Below, in pieces: positions 28,554 to 41,495 of a stretch of 64,000 bases of DNA (position 1 is its first letter; every line of letters starts with the position of its first letter). The DNA comes from Takifugu bimaculatus (Eukaryota; Chordata; Actinopteri; Tetraodontiformes; Tetraodontidae), in the NCBI GenBank assembly GCA_004026145.2, contig CP034985.2, positions 2,520,956 to 2,584,955 on the forward strand, written 5' to 3'. The position numbers and the translations under genes are program-made. Below the pieces are notes generated by a model, which saw only the letters and a list, made by a program, of their open reading frames with translations, was not told the origin of the DNA and made no database searches.

Positions 28554-28619
<66 letters not shown>
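28553..28619. repeat. (AAT)n microsatellite
   Basis: About 22 AAT units in the presumed tnfrsf21 3' UTR or downstream region. Confidence 0.95.
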
Positions 28620-29182
28620 GTCATATTACATGTTTGTCGCTGTGGAAAAGTGAAAGGTGCTGATAGCTAGTGCAGCACCATGCAGAAGAGGAGGAGAACT
28701 TATGCTATAGTATCAGGGATACATCCATCCATATCATAAGCACTGAAATGCTAACTGAGCAGCACACAGTAAAGGTATCTTCATAATAAACAGCACTACA
28801 GGTGAGAGAGAGCTGCGAGCTTGTGGCGAAAGGACCCTTGAACCACCGAAGGCATCGTGCAGTTCCAAAAGTGCTTTTTTCTGAGGCTTATAAACCTCGA
28901 CGTGAAGGTCACATGGCTCCAATAACATAACCTCAAACAAGGCTGAGCTTACTCAAGAGAAGTGGAAAGAACGGTCTTCCAGCAACAGCGAGAGGCAACC
29001 TTTGGAAGAGGTGCAGGAGTGATGATACACACGAGACAACAGGTGGAGGTTAGTAGCAGTAATGATGAAAAACAGTCACAGAAAGGATCTACTCAGTGCA
29101 CGCCGCCAAACAACCTGACCACGTGACCATCATTGCACCTCTTAGCCCTCCCTTTCATCTGTGTCGTGCCCAGGCGGCTCCG

Positions 29183-29412
29183 CTATAACAGGTCTGGGAG
29201 GTGGCTGTAGACGGAGTCCAGCAGCGTCTGACTGGCCTCCTGACTCTTCACACCAGCAATCTCAAACAAGCGGTCCAGCTTGTCCTCCGCGGCTGGGATC
29301 TCCTCGATGACATGCAGTTCCTCCGGGTTCAGGATGTGCAGCATGTCATCAAAGATGGGCTGCAGGTCGCACGGGTCTAGACGCACTTGACGGAGGACAG
29401 TGTCCTTCTTCT
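29183..29412 (-). CDS. tnfrsf21: tnfrsf21 exon 6: C-terminal region and stop
   Basis: The acceptor CCCACCAG gives EKKDTVLRQVRLDPCDLQPI, DDMLHILNPEELHVIEEIP and EDKLDRLFEIAGVKSQEASQ, then TLLDSVYSHLPDLL and TAG at 29185-29183. This block is highly conserved in vertebrate DR6. Confidence 0.97.
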
Positions 29413-32400
29413 CTGGTGGGGGGATAAGAAAAGAGTGAAGAACAGAGTGATGAGCTCATACTCCTGACACAATACTCCTCAGTAAGTTAGACATTGTGTG
29501 AAACACTAAAATAACTCTTGTGTTCTTAAGATTCAATGTGAAAATCACTTCTGCCTCTAGTGGCCTATTGTGAAACTGCAGTATTACTTAGTAGTAGAAT
29601 TTGGTTTGTCCCTACTGTGATGGAGGATTTTTAAAATTTCTTCTTAGAGGGTGACACCCTCATGTTACCTTAGGTTTAAATATGTTCCAGTTGTTTTTTA
29701 AAATAAGTAGAAACAGTTTTATCTGTGGATTGAACATAATTCTGACGTGATTTTAACAATACCTATCCTGGCCACTTGGGGGCAGTCGGCTCCCACAATA
29801 TATGAGTATTGTAATAACGTGCAGTCATTAGAGAGACACGTTAGTAATCAGATTAGAAGGGTGAAGCCTGCATCTGCTGGGAACAGTCAAGCAAACAGTG
29901 AGTGGGACGTATGTGTGAATGGAAGCCCAGGTCTGGCCGAGGAAACGAGACATTGTGTCAACTATGGAACATCGGCTTAGGCAATAATCAAACTCTATCA
30001 TGTGAATTTGCATGGAAATGCAGTAAGTTATTGACGTGCTGTTAGATTTTTGTGTGGGGTGGAGGAGCCATAACAGAAAAAATAGTAAAAAACTCTACCA
30101 ATAAAAAGACAAGCTAGACAGAAATGGTGCTTGTGGGGGACCAGACCTGCTGCACACGTCTGTTATCTGTCACCTGTGCTTGTTAGCAGCTGTGCACATT
30201 AGCGTCAAGATCTTCTTACCTTTGGTAATGAAGGATCCATTCCTGCTCAGGGCCGAGTCTTTGCTGGAGGTGGAGTCACAACGAAGAAGTGGCTCTGACT
30301 CATCTGGAAAGAAGCCCTTGGTGCGGTCCACCGGGGACTGCTCCACTGCAGCACCGCCGGGCCCGCCCACACCACTGCTGCTGCCGCCGCCGCCGCTGCC
30401 ACCGCCGCCGCCGCCGCCTGGGGACTCCATTGGGCGGTGGATGGGACTGAGACTTTGGCTTCCATTCACCGAGGTCATCATCAGCTGACTGATGTCCAGC
30501 TGCAGGAGAGAAGAAGAAGCAAATGTGAAGGGAAAGAATCTGCCCCCCCCCCACACACACACACCTCTGATGGAGATGCAAATTTAATGTCAATATTTGA
30601 GACCATGGTAGTTTTTCTTCAACCACTTCCAGCTCACATTGGTAACTTTTCATTTTTTTCCCCATCTTTTTAAATGTGACAGAGTTTTTAGCTCTGTTCA
30701 TGTTCACTTTATCTGTTTTTTCATAGCTGCCATCAAAATCTGCCTCTTTTTCATAAATCTCATGTTTCACCATTTGCCCTCGCCTGGGTAGCCCAGTGGT
30801 GCTTCCTCCTCTCTCTCTCTCTCCTTCTGTGTTATAATGAAAGTGTGGTTCTAACCAGTAGTAACTGGTTTAGAGTGGAGCCTGTCTTGTTTTGCACAGC
30901 ATGAACATGAAGGTCACAGGAGCAAAAAGGTCACTGAACACACACACACACACACATCCTTGTGTTGCTATTGTCGTGAGGACTTCCATTGACAAGAAAT
31001 CAACACTTTGTTCACCCGTCCAGTGTTTTAAGAGTTCAATTCCGTTTTTTCGCGTGCTGCTCTGACAGATGATGGAGGGCCTCCAACAGAACCAGCAGTG
31101 TTTGTTCCCCTTTTTCCTGTGTTTCATGAAGTTCAGGTCAGGGTGCCGCAGTGTGACCCAGCATGTGTGATGCTGTCGGAACAAACGGGCTCTGTCTCTC
31201 CAACAAAGGCGCAGACACACACTCGTACATCCACAGTAGCACCCGGCTCTTCACACCGCAGCACAGCTGAATGGAACAAATCATTTTTTTCTCGAAAGCT
31301 AAACAAACAGAAGAATGTAGAAAACAACAAAGAAACCCAAGAGGACCGAGAGGTGGCCCCAAAAAAGCCCAATTGCACATAACCTGAAACAGAATCACCA
31401 CAATGTAGGTGTTCCCTCTCTCAACTCTTCTTTCGCAAAAAAACCATTGATTCTTTCACACTTCTATTACTCCCCTCAATACTCTGTATTTATCTCCATA
31501 AATGACTGACACTGGGTGTTAATTACATCTGACCAAGTAATGCAATATCCTCTAAATAATTAAGCAGATCTCCTGCAACAAAACCTGGCTTTTCAGCCTT
31601 TTTGAAGGCGCATCAGGCCTGTTACCATCTGTTTGAGATGAGGAACAGAAGAACACTGCTAGTAAATAATCAATAATCAAGGAACATGATCGGAACACCT
31701 TCTTGGGAAAAGTTGATGCAACGGCTCCAGGAGATCTCCAAAAGTGAAGCGTCAGGAGAGAGATAAAGAAAAGTCACCTATAAAGAAGCAACCTCTGAGA
31801 TTCGGACCCAACGGTGGCCCAGGAATGCACCTCGCTCATATTAAACCCCCGCCTAGTCAGCAGTTTTCTACTGGGTGGGCTTTAATGGAAGCGTTGTCCT
31901 CCTGTTCTGTGGATTACGGAAAACAGCAAAATCTCATCATATTTAATAACATTGTTCCGGTGAGAATAAATGCATGGAATCTATTATCCAGAGCATTCCG
32001 TGTCGTTCTGAAGGCACTGAGCTGAGTTGCAGGACCTGGCCTGAGCGACACTCCGTGTTATCTGATTTCATTTTTATTTAATCTGATGTCCCTGATGATT
32101 TCTGAGCTGAGCTACTGCGGACAGATGGGTGCAGGTAGCTGTAGCTCTGTCAGCACGTCATTAAATCCTGCAATGAACACACAAATGAGCCTGTGGAGGT
32201 ATGAAGGGCATGCACGGCGGGATTATCTGGATTAATTAAATCAAGAATGCAGATTTAAGAATCTCACGCCACTGTAATTGAATTTTGCAGATCTGAAAGA
32301 CCTTCATCGATTTGTATCATCCTGCATCTGTCTGTTAGCCTCAGTCCAGCTCTGACCTCGTCTCCACTTTACCACTGGCAAAGGCTTTCAAACATTACGC

Positions 32401-35400
32401 TGACAACTCCAAAGTGTAATTTTCTTGATTAACCGGGATGGAGGTGAGGTCTAACTGATCCAATTCACCTCCTGGCCTATGCAGGGGATCTGCTGTTGCC
32501 AGGCCGGCGCGCAGAACATCCGATATCAAACAGACTCCGAAACATTTGCAGATAATCTCCCTAAATTACCTTTAATAGAATCAATGCTGTTTCTGGGAAA
32601 CTTTTGTCCTTTCACCCAGAAAGCTCCGACTGTGGTTTCGGTTTTATTGTCTCATGAAGCTCATTACAGAGGACCCAAAGGAGGCTAATGGGGCCTGAGT
32701 CATTAACACCCAATTGGGGAAGAAATTGCATTGATAGGGCATTGTTAAGTTGCACACAGCCAAATGGTTACTGTATGTTGGAGGGTGTTGTTGCTTCTAG
32801 GGGTAGGAAAGGAAGGAAAGAAGACGAGAGCAGACTGAGTGAGAGACAATCTGCTTCTGGAGGACGCTGAGTCCTTTCGTGATGATTTACGATGAAGTAG
32901 CAAAGAAAAAGTTGCTCTCTTTTTAGTCGGTGCTCTTAAAATCCTGAGTGACAGTTGAAGGCAGCAATATTTATGGTGATAAAGGGGTTCCGCGGTCACT
33001 CCATTAATGGGAAAAGAGGGAGTCCAGTTAGAATACGTCAGTGACCTTGGCTTAACTTGAACCATGATGGTTTTGGATCAGACTGATGTGATCAAAATGA
33101 AGCTTGTTTGAAAAAGACAGAAGATCTGCACAAGACAGTGCTGACTTTCAGCCACATGTACAATTGAGACAAATCCTGAGGCCAAATATGCAGCCGACCT
33201 ACACGGAAAAGCTGCTGTTGTTTGCTTTTGTGGTCTGAACTAAACGAGCCTCCATCTCGGCGTCGGTGGATCCGATCAGAGTAAACCTTGTTTAGTTTGC
33301 AAAGACCAAATTAAATCTAAGGGAAGAATGAAAATGTAACATTTTCATTAGGTGTGTTCAGGAATTTCAGTGTTTTGTTTCTTGTTTGCAATTATTCTCT
33401 GCTTAAGTGAGTGCAAGTGGGAATTTTCTGTCACTCTTGTATCTTTTGGGATTCATGATTTGTTCCGTTTGGGTCAGGTCTGGTCCTGTTTTACCATCTC
33501 CAGTGTTGCCCAGCACCTATCAGCCTTTAGCCTCCCTAACCCTTCCAGTTGGAGCATCGCAACTTCAGGAGTGACCTCTCTTTGAGTGGCGGCTCATGGC
33601 GTTGGTGGCTTGGGACAGCCGTTCAGGGACCCGGGTTTCCTGTGTTCACAGAATTCCTGCTTCCCCAGAGTCTCTTGGTGCTGTTATTTGCCCCAAGCCT
33701 CTTCACATTCTCATTTTCCCAGGGTCTCTTGCCATTTCCAGTTCTCCAGGCAGTTCTCCTGTCTGCTTGATTTTGACTGTTGCTTCCCACGTTTGTGGTG
33801 TCGTTCCTTTCAGGTGTAGGTCATCCTTGTGGCGTTCTCCGCCATGTTTCTTTGCTGCTACTCAATCGATTATCATTTTATTTTGGTTAATTCTATAAAG
33901 TTATTGCACTATTGTGTCTGTGGAAATCAGGTTAATGCGCCATCTGAATTTTAGTCTCAACCCTGACTTCAGAGAGAAGCGTTCCAGAATAAATCAAAGC
34001 CTTTTCCAGCTCATGAAAGCTGAAGCACCTGCCAACCATAGCCGTTAATCCCTCAATTCTGAAGCCAATATTTTAGCCTCCAGCTAACCCTTCAAGTCTG
34101 CACTTCAATCAAATCTTGATCGGTTTATTCCCAAATCAGCAGGAGACGCATCACCGTGTCCTCCAAAGACGTGTCTGTAATGACTTGCTAGAAAAGCAGT
34201 TAAAAAATTGTCTCTATTGGCCGCCGGTGTTTAGGTGTGAACACATATGTCACATGACCACTGTTGCTCATTTGAATTGAACCTCTGAGTCAGACACGTG
34301 CGGTTTGTTGCGGCCTCTGCAGCGTTGCCATATGCTACACAGATACAGATGCTTCAGTTCACCTGTAGAACACAGACGAATACAAATGTGACTCAGCCAT
34401 ACATCCCGTTACTTACATTCTTCCACTGGGGTTCCAGGAACAGTGTACTGGAAGTTGGGGGGGTTGGGGAGGGGGGGTCAACGCCATTTGTGTTTCTATT
34501 TTTAAACACTCTGCATTGGAAACACAAGCTAGATCAGGGCGTATGGTTACAAACTATAGCCTGCTGTATTCAACTGAAGCTTAATTCTTATTGACAATGC
34601 GGTAATGTGCTAATTAACATTGCTTTAATGAGCTTGAAATACATCATAAGACAGTTGTCATTTTAGTGATATGGATGTGTAACTAATGATCTAAGTCTGA
34701 TTGAGTTTCACCTAGAAACAGCAAGAACACAGGTCTGGAATTATAGTTTTTATGCACATTTTTGGGGTCTTTTTAAAAGCCTCAAAAGGCGGACACATCA
34801 CAATGAGAAGCACCAGAGCAGTTAAACAGAGAGGGAGTCACATCTGTCACCCTGCAGTTTGGATTCTGGCTCATGCTGCAGCAGAAATATAAATAGAAAC
34901 ATCCACGAGACAGCTGACATTCAGTTTTTCCAACTGGGGAACTATTGATTCTGTGATGGGTTGTGTTGTGTAACACCCACTGGCATGTTCTGAACGTGCG
35001 GGACGGTAGAGAACCCAAAGAGCAGGGAGGCGATAACACCATTGTAGAAAAAAAGTTGGCTAATAGTTGGATACCAGTGGTGTTCTTTATGGAGCTTTCT
35101 CCTCAAGACGCCGCCGCCCTCTTGTTAGCACAGAACAAACAGAAACCACAGAACCCCCCCCCCCCCCCAGCCGTGCATGTGGTGTGTCCACTGTGTGTGC
35201 ACCACATCACCTTTCACCTCTACCAGGAGAAGAATGGCCAGTGTCCTGGGGCACCTTTTGACTTTCTCCTATTGTCCGACCTCTATCTTTGATCATCTGG
35301 GACACAGAATAATCCAGGAACAAATAGGCAGGATCTGCTTATTATCAAGTGTTGACAAAAGGTTGAGGTATGTGACAGGACTCCCCAAGTGCCTCAGATG

Positions 35401-38400
35401 ACCAAATTAATAACGTAAAAAGAAACACAAGGGTGCGTATGTAGCGCTGACCTTAGCGAGTCCCACCAAGGCCACCATGGCAACATAAATCAATGAAAAA
35501 AGAACCAGGAGAGTAAACGGTGATGATGGATTCTGTGTCCCTTGACTTATTGACTTTGTGGGTGAGGTTCAATATATATAACTACAGTATTATATAAATT
35601 GTGTTGTTCCAGTTTGTTTTATAAAGTACTCAATGTATTCAAATACAAAATAAATTAAGATGAGTACTTACTTTGTGAGCTTGTTTGCTTAGTTTGCTTA
35701 TATGGATACAAAAAATTGGAATAGATTTGGATTGATTGTCGATTTTGAAACCAAGACATTGGCCCATGTAAAGGTTCTGCGGCAGTGCAGAGACTGCAGG
35801 AGGAGTAGAAACTGGAGAGAAAACCAAAAACAAAGGCTATTTCCAATCAAAAAATAGCAATTTGTCAGCATTTGTTTGTGGCAGAAATCATTTCTACTGT
35901 TTGCAACAAATTTTCACCAGCAAAGATTTCACCGAGTGAATTTACTGGGATTAATTGTGTCTTGTCTGATCACTTTATTGCATATAAAGAGGGGAGTTTT
36001 GGTTTCTGATCAGACTGATTTTAATTAGATTGTAGAAAGAAAATGCCCCAGGTAAACGTGGCATGTTGGCAGAAACTGAGCAGGAGTCCCGGGGAAAGTG
36101 GGAAAAGTCTCAACAAACTTTCAAGATTCAAATCAGGATGTTGTGAGGCTTGAGCCCAGCCTACCTGAGGGTTGTCCTCCATCACACAGCGGATCTGCTC
36201 CACCACGTCAATGCGTCGCTGACGGTGCAGGGCATTAATCAGCTTGGCCAGGTTCGCGTCGCTGTCGCGGATGGTCCAGTGCTGCAGTGCGGCGTACGCC
36301 CGCTCGTGGTCCGACGAGTAACCGTTGGAGAAGGCCGCCACTTCCCTCTCGGTGACGTTGGCCAGGGACTGGTACACATCTATCCACTGGGTTCCCACCT
36401 GGGCTGCCACTAGTTTCAGGATATCAACCCCTGAACACAGAGAGAGGACAATAAATGCATGGAGGAAGGGAAGGGAGCGCCATCAATGGCAATCCTTTTA
36501 TTAGTGTGGGTCACAATAAAAGGATTATTAAACCTACCTGAAGTCACTGGCTTGCATTGATAGCATAAACTAGTTGATCAAAGGAATTACTGAATAGTGT
36601 TGAGGTTATCGTGACCAGCTGGAAATAGAGATGTTGTAGCTAGCTTACTTCCAAGACAGGCTAATAATAAAAACCTCAAACACAGAACTACAATTAACAG
36701 AAGTTGGGAAATGTTACTCTGATGCCAGAACAGCAGGGTTGATGCTGTTGGACAATCTCAGAGCTTTTCCACACCAAACAACACACAACACCAAAAGATT
36801 GCACTGCGAAAGCTATATTTATGAGACTTTGAGCGCTAATATGTAATGTACAACATAAAATGAGTTGAGTCATGCTTTTTAAGATTTTTAATTATTTGCT
36901 GTCACAGTTTAAGAGAAACGTGAAGTGAAAACATTTCAGATGATTTATGACACCTAATGATTTGTTTGAACATCTATAAGGTTACATAAGAGTCTGACCT
37001 ACGTCGTTTGGGATAATGCACAATGCACTGTGAAGTACACTGAAGTCTTTGTAGACCAGCAGTTATGAAATCAACTTTCTTTGGGAGACTATCAGGCTGA
37101 GAGGCTGAGAACCCCCCCCCCCCCATATTCAGGTTGTCCAAGTTTCCGGAGCTCATATTTCCATACCCTCGTGGGATCCTTGGATCACTATCGAGCATGT
37201 GTGCCGTGTGAAAGGTACAGATATGTCACGATTCAGACTGCTAGCTGCTTGGTTTTGAGGACCATAGATAACATTACAAGCTTAAATTAGCTATCCCAGC
37301 CACCAAGCGTCAACATTCCCACTGCTGCAGTGGCTGGGATAGCTTTCCAGGCCGCTCGATGCTTCACTTGCCACAAACCTCTTTCGAGGAAAAACAGAAG
37401 TCACATGGACGCGCATGTGTTGGCAGAAGAGGGAGGAAGGAATTTCAAAAGTGAATGCAGAGCAGTCAAAACAAAGCCCGCAGTCGGGTGCCATGTATGA
37501 TGGCTGGAAAGACCTGTCTGCACTTGTTATTTATCGGGAGTTCAAATGACCAAACCCCAGAAGAGGCAGCCAGTCTTCACAAGGGTGGGGTCAGAGGGAG
37601 GTATTGGTCTGCTGCTAATTTGAGAACATGCATTAAAGAACTGTTACAACCTCTTATCTTCCATCTTTACTACAAGATCTACAGAAATATTGACTTGGGC
37701 CACATGTAGCACTGCAGTGACAACACAAGTCGGCCCGTTCTTTTAAAACTGCAGGTGTTTCGGAGATCTCGATGGCCCAAACTGGAAGAAACTGGAGATT
37801 AGACTGAGGCCAATTATCTGCAGCCTCTAGGAAATAAAAAAAAAACCTTTCAAGATCGGGTAGAATGAACAAGAAATCTCCTCCTACCTACACCACCGTC
37901 ACAGTAAACACTGGATCTCTAACAGTCTTGCGTCTCGTTTTGGGCCTTACTCTCATTTCCCATCAGCCATGAATCCCTAATTTGTCACAAGCAGCTTTCC
38001 TGCTCATAAATCCAGTCGCTTCCTCGCACGCTCTCTGCTCTGCATCACCACCGTGACTCAGCAATGACTTGGTGGAATTCCAAACGCTGCCTCATCAAGG
38101 ACCAGAAGCATATATGGCTGGAAGCTGTGTGTGAGGCGTAGCCCCATGCTACTTTGATATGGCTGGTAACACAATAGGCTTAAAGGATGGAGGATATTTT
38201 GGATGCATTAATGCTCTGCCGGGATAATCTACAGCAATGATGTTGATGGGGATTATTAAAGCACTGAGATCCCACAAGGTTTATTAAAACCTCTTTTAAA
38301 TTTGGATGAACGGGAAGCTTTTACTATGGAATGGCATAATATTAAAATACTTTAAATGAGGTCTTTGGTTTGAGTGCAGAACTGTCAAAAAACTGATTGA

Positions 38401-40761
38401 ACAACTGATGAACAACAAGGACGTCATAGTCATTTTATTGGCTCAATCTAATTATTCTTTGAGCTCATTTCAACCTGAACCCCGAAGCAGCTCAGACAGA
38501 AAATATCAACGCTCCTGAGGAGCGCGTGGATGCCTGATTACTGTTAACGGAGCAGCAAACATGTAAAGTACATAAATCCAGGATGAGAGGGAGATTAAGT
38601 GGAGGCAGGCCCACGAGCGAGCACACATAGACACCATCACGTGGACAAACTTGCACGGACAAAAATGTCAGAGGCCGAGTAACAACAGACATGTGAAGCT
38701 TTCACACATGCTGCCGCTGACACACACCTGCACACATCCCTCTGGAATGCCACCGGAAATCTCAATCTTACATTTTCACCATCAAACTACACTAAATTCC
38801 TGAAACGGGATTGACCTCGTCTCCCAACTCATTCCAACTGGACACACACAGCAGCGACAACACAGCCTCTTCCTCCCTGACACTAATAAAGTGGCGTGAA
38901 TCCCAGAGGCACCAGAAGACCTCGCGTGCCAGCCTTCTGGGCCGAGAGCCTCTGTCGACTCTCATCCATGACACACGGGGATGGAGGAACCCCCGCCCTC
39001 CCCCCCGCTACGCATGCCTCATTGCTAACTCATGACCTATATAAGTCTCGTGATGATTCAGTATGTCAGCCTGCGGATGTGTTTGTGTCTTTTCATCTGA
39101 AAGTGGTGGGATCAAGTGTGCGTCCCTCTCTGAGCGTGTGAGTGCAATTATTATTATATTTTTGAACACTTCTAGTCGCCCTGGTTTGTATTTCACCGCG
39201 TCCTTTGAACGTGTGATCACCGGCCTGGCGCGCCAGTATAACACCATACAATGCAACATAAAATGTGTAAAAATGTTCTATTTGGCAGAGAGTTTGTAAC
39301 TTGAACTCTCGGCTTTTTTAGAAACCAGTTAGCGTAGCAGCAACCGTGTTAATAAAGTAATCTTAATTAAAAAAAAGAAGAATCACAATGTTGCTCTGAC
39401 ATTAGTACAATGTCAAAACAGGCCAGCTAGACCAAAGCTAAACAGAAAATGACATTTTATCATAGCACAGGAAAAGAAATAATTAAGAACGTTCCGAAGC
39501 GGAGTCCTATGTGGATTAGCCGGCATGTGAGACTCCTCACATGCCTTCCCGCAGCTTTCACCAGTTTTAATGTGTCCTAAAATTTGTTCTCTCACATTGT
39601 TCAACACACAATGAGGAATCGGTGAAATTGTGTGTGTTTCTGTGTGTGTGTGTGTGTGCTGTATACATCCAAACCATGCCCCCCTCCCCCCCACTTCCCC
39701 GCCCCGCCCTGCCCAGAGACCCTACACTTCGCAATCAAAGCCAGGTTAAAACAGCTCCCTCAGCCCACCCTGGTACTGCAGGCTGCAGTGTATTGGAACA
39801 TGTGGCTCCCCGCTGGGCCTGAATGGGGGAATTTGGCGTCATTAATGTTGTGGATGTTTAATGAGATGGGATGGTGGGCAGGTAGAAGGATGTTTTCCTT
39901 CGTGCTTTCCTTTACAGTCCACATCCCACTTGGGGAACGTATGTTGTAAATAATATGGCTGGTGACCAAACACAATCTGCTTCTATCTGAAGGTCTTTTA
40001 AAGGGTTGTTATTGCGATTTTCCATGTATATCGTGTTTAACTGGAAACCGCTTGACTCCTACTGACTTATTTACTCTAATTTATGTGGAACCCTGATGTC
40101 CTTGAGTGAAGACAGGGGTCATGAACTACAGATCTGATGTCAGTTTTTTTTTTCAACTCCTGGTCGTCTCACACGAGGAAACAATGCCAACGCCACCCCC
40201 CCATGCTCCAAAAATGCAGGTGTGTCGGGTCACATAGACCCTGCAGTGGTGCAAGAGAAGAAGATGCAGGTTTTCTTGGTATTAAGCTTAAACTCACAAC
40301 ACTAACACGCACACACATCTGATTGACATGTGTTTAAGCATAACAAACAAGTCTCATATAATAGTGATTCATAACCTAACATGGAAGATGGTAAGGACAC
40401 ACAGAATTTGGATCTTTTATTTCTTTAAATGGATTCTTTAAATCTTAAAAGTTAACAGTGTTCCACACAATACAAGAAACATAGAGCCACAGAGGTTGAT
40501 GGCAAAAATTTAGGTCAAATGCAGTTACAGCAGCTCTTAAAGTATCTTATATCCTTAAGATGACCTTTGCTCGACATTTTTGTGATTCCCCTTTATTTAA
40601 ATTTATTGTTGTACTCTTGTACTGTTTCAGGTATTTTTATTTTGGGGGTCTGTGTAATAAAAGCCTGGCGAATTGCCCTGGAGAGCCCCATTCAGACCTG
40701 CTGCTGCAGAGGAGTAACAGATTTCAGTACTTCCTGACTGCATCTGAGCAGATTCCAAGTA

Positions 40762-40823
<62 letters not shown>

Positions 40824-41407
40824 TCTGTGCTTTGACGTTTCCCTTCTCTTGGCCATGGTTTTAACGGGTCTAGTAAAAGGGTATTACAACCAGCAAGAGG
40901 AGCCAGCCGTGCACCTTGGAAGGATTAAGAAGCAGCTCTGCTTAACTTTACCGGGAGTAAATATTGGTGTAAAATGGGGTTGCATATATCTCCCCATAAA
41001 TACATACATATGGCAGCCTGATTTGTAAGTAGTCAGCGGAACACAAGACATCTTTAAATGACACTGACATCAATATCCTACCGAGAGCCTAAATCAAATC
41101 CTTAAAATGACCTGTTGACAGGTAGCAGCTTAAACTGACTTAAACCACCAAGATTTTGTCCACCAAAGAGCGCATTTGATATTCACTGATGTTTTAAAAG
41201 AGCAATCCTCATCTTCACCAGTGTCAACGGCCCATTTCTCACGGTCCCATGCAGACTAGACATCAGCACCTCACCCAAACCGGCCTTCCTGAACTGGGAA
41301 GATGATTCTCAGACCAGCCGACGCTTCCATCCAATATTTAACCATGACAATTTGCATCGGGTCAAACAGACAGATCTGGGTCAGGGTCCCTAAAACGAAA
41401 GTCATCA

Positions 41408-41495
<88 letters not shown>

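Larger units (their letters stand above)
27095..29182 (-). other. Presumed tnfrsf21 3' UTR
   Basis: On the minus strand a double AATAAA (27095-27105) lies about 2.1 kb after the tnfrsf21 stop, a plausible end of a long 3' UTR. The interval holds AAT and ATC microsatellites and no supported exon. An open minus-strand frame at 27378-27674 has no start context, splice partner or domain I recognise. Confidence 0.4.
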
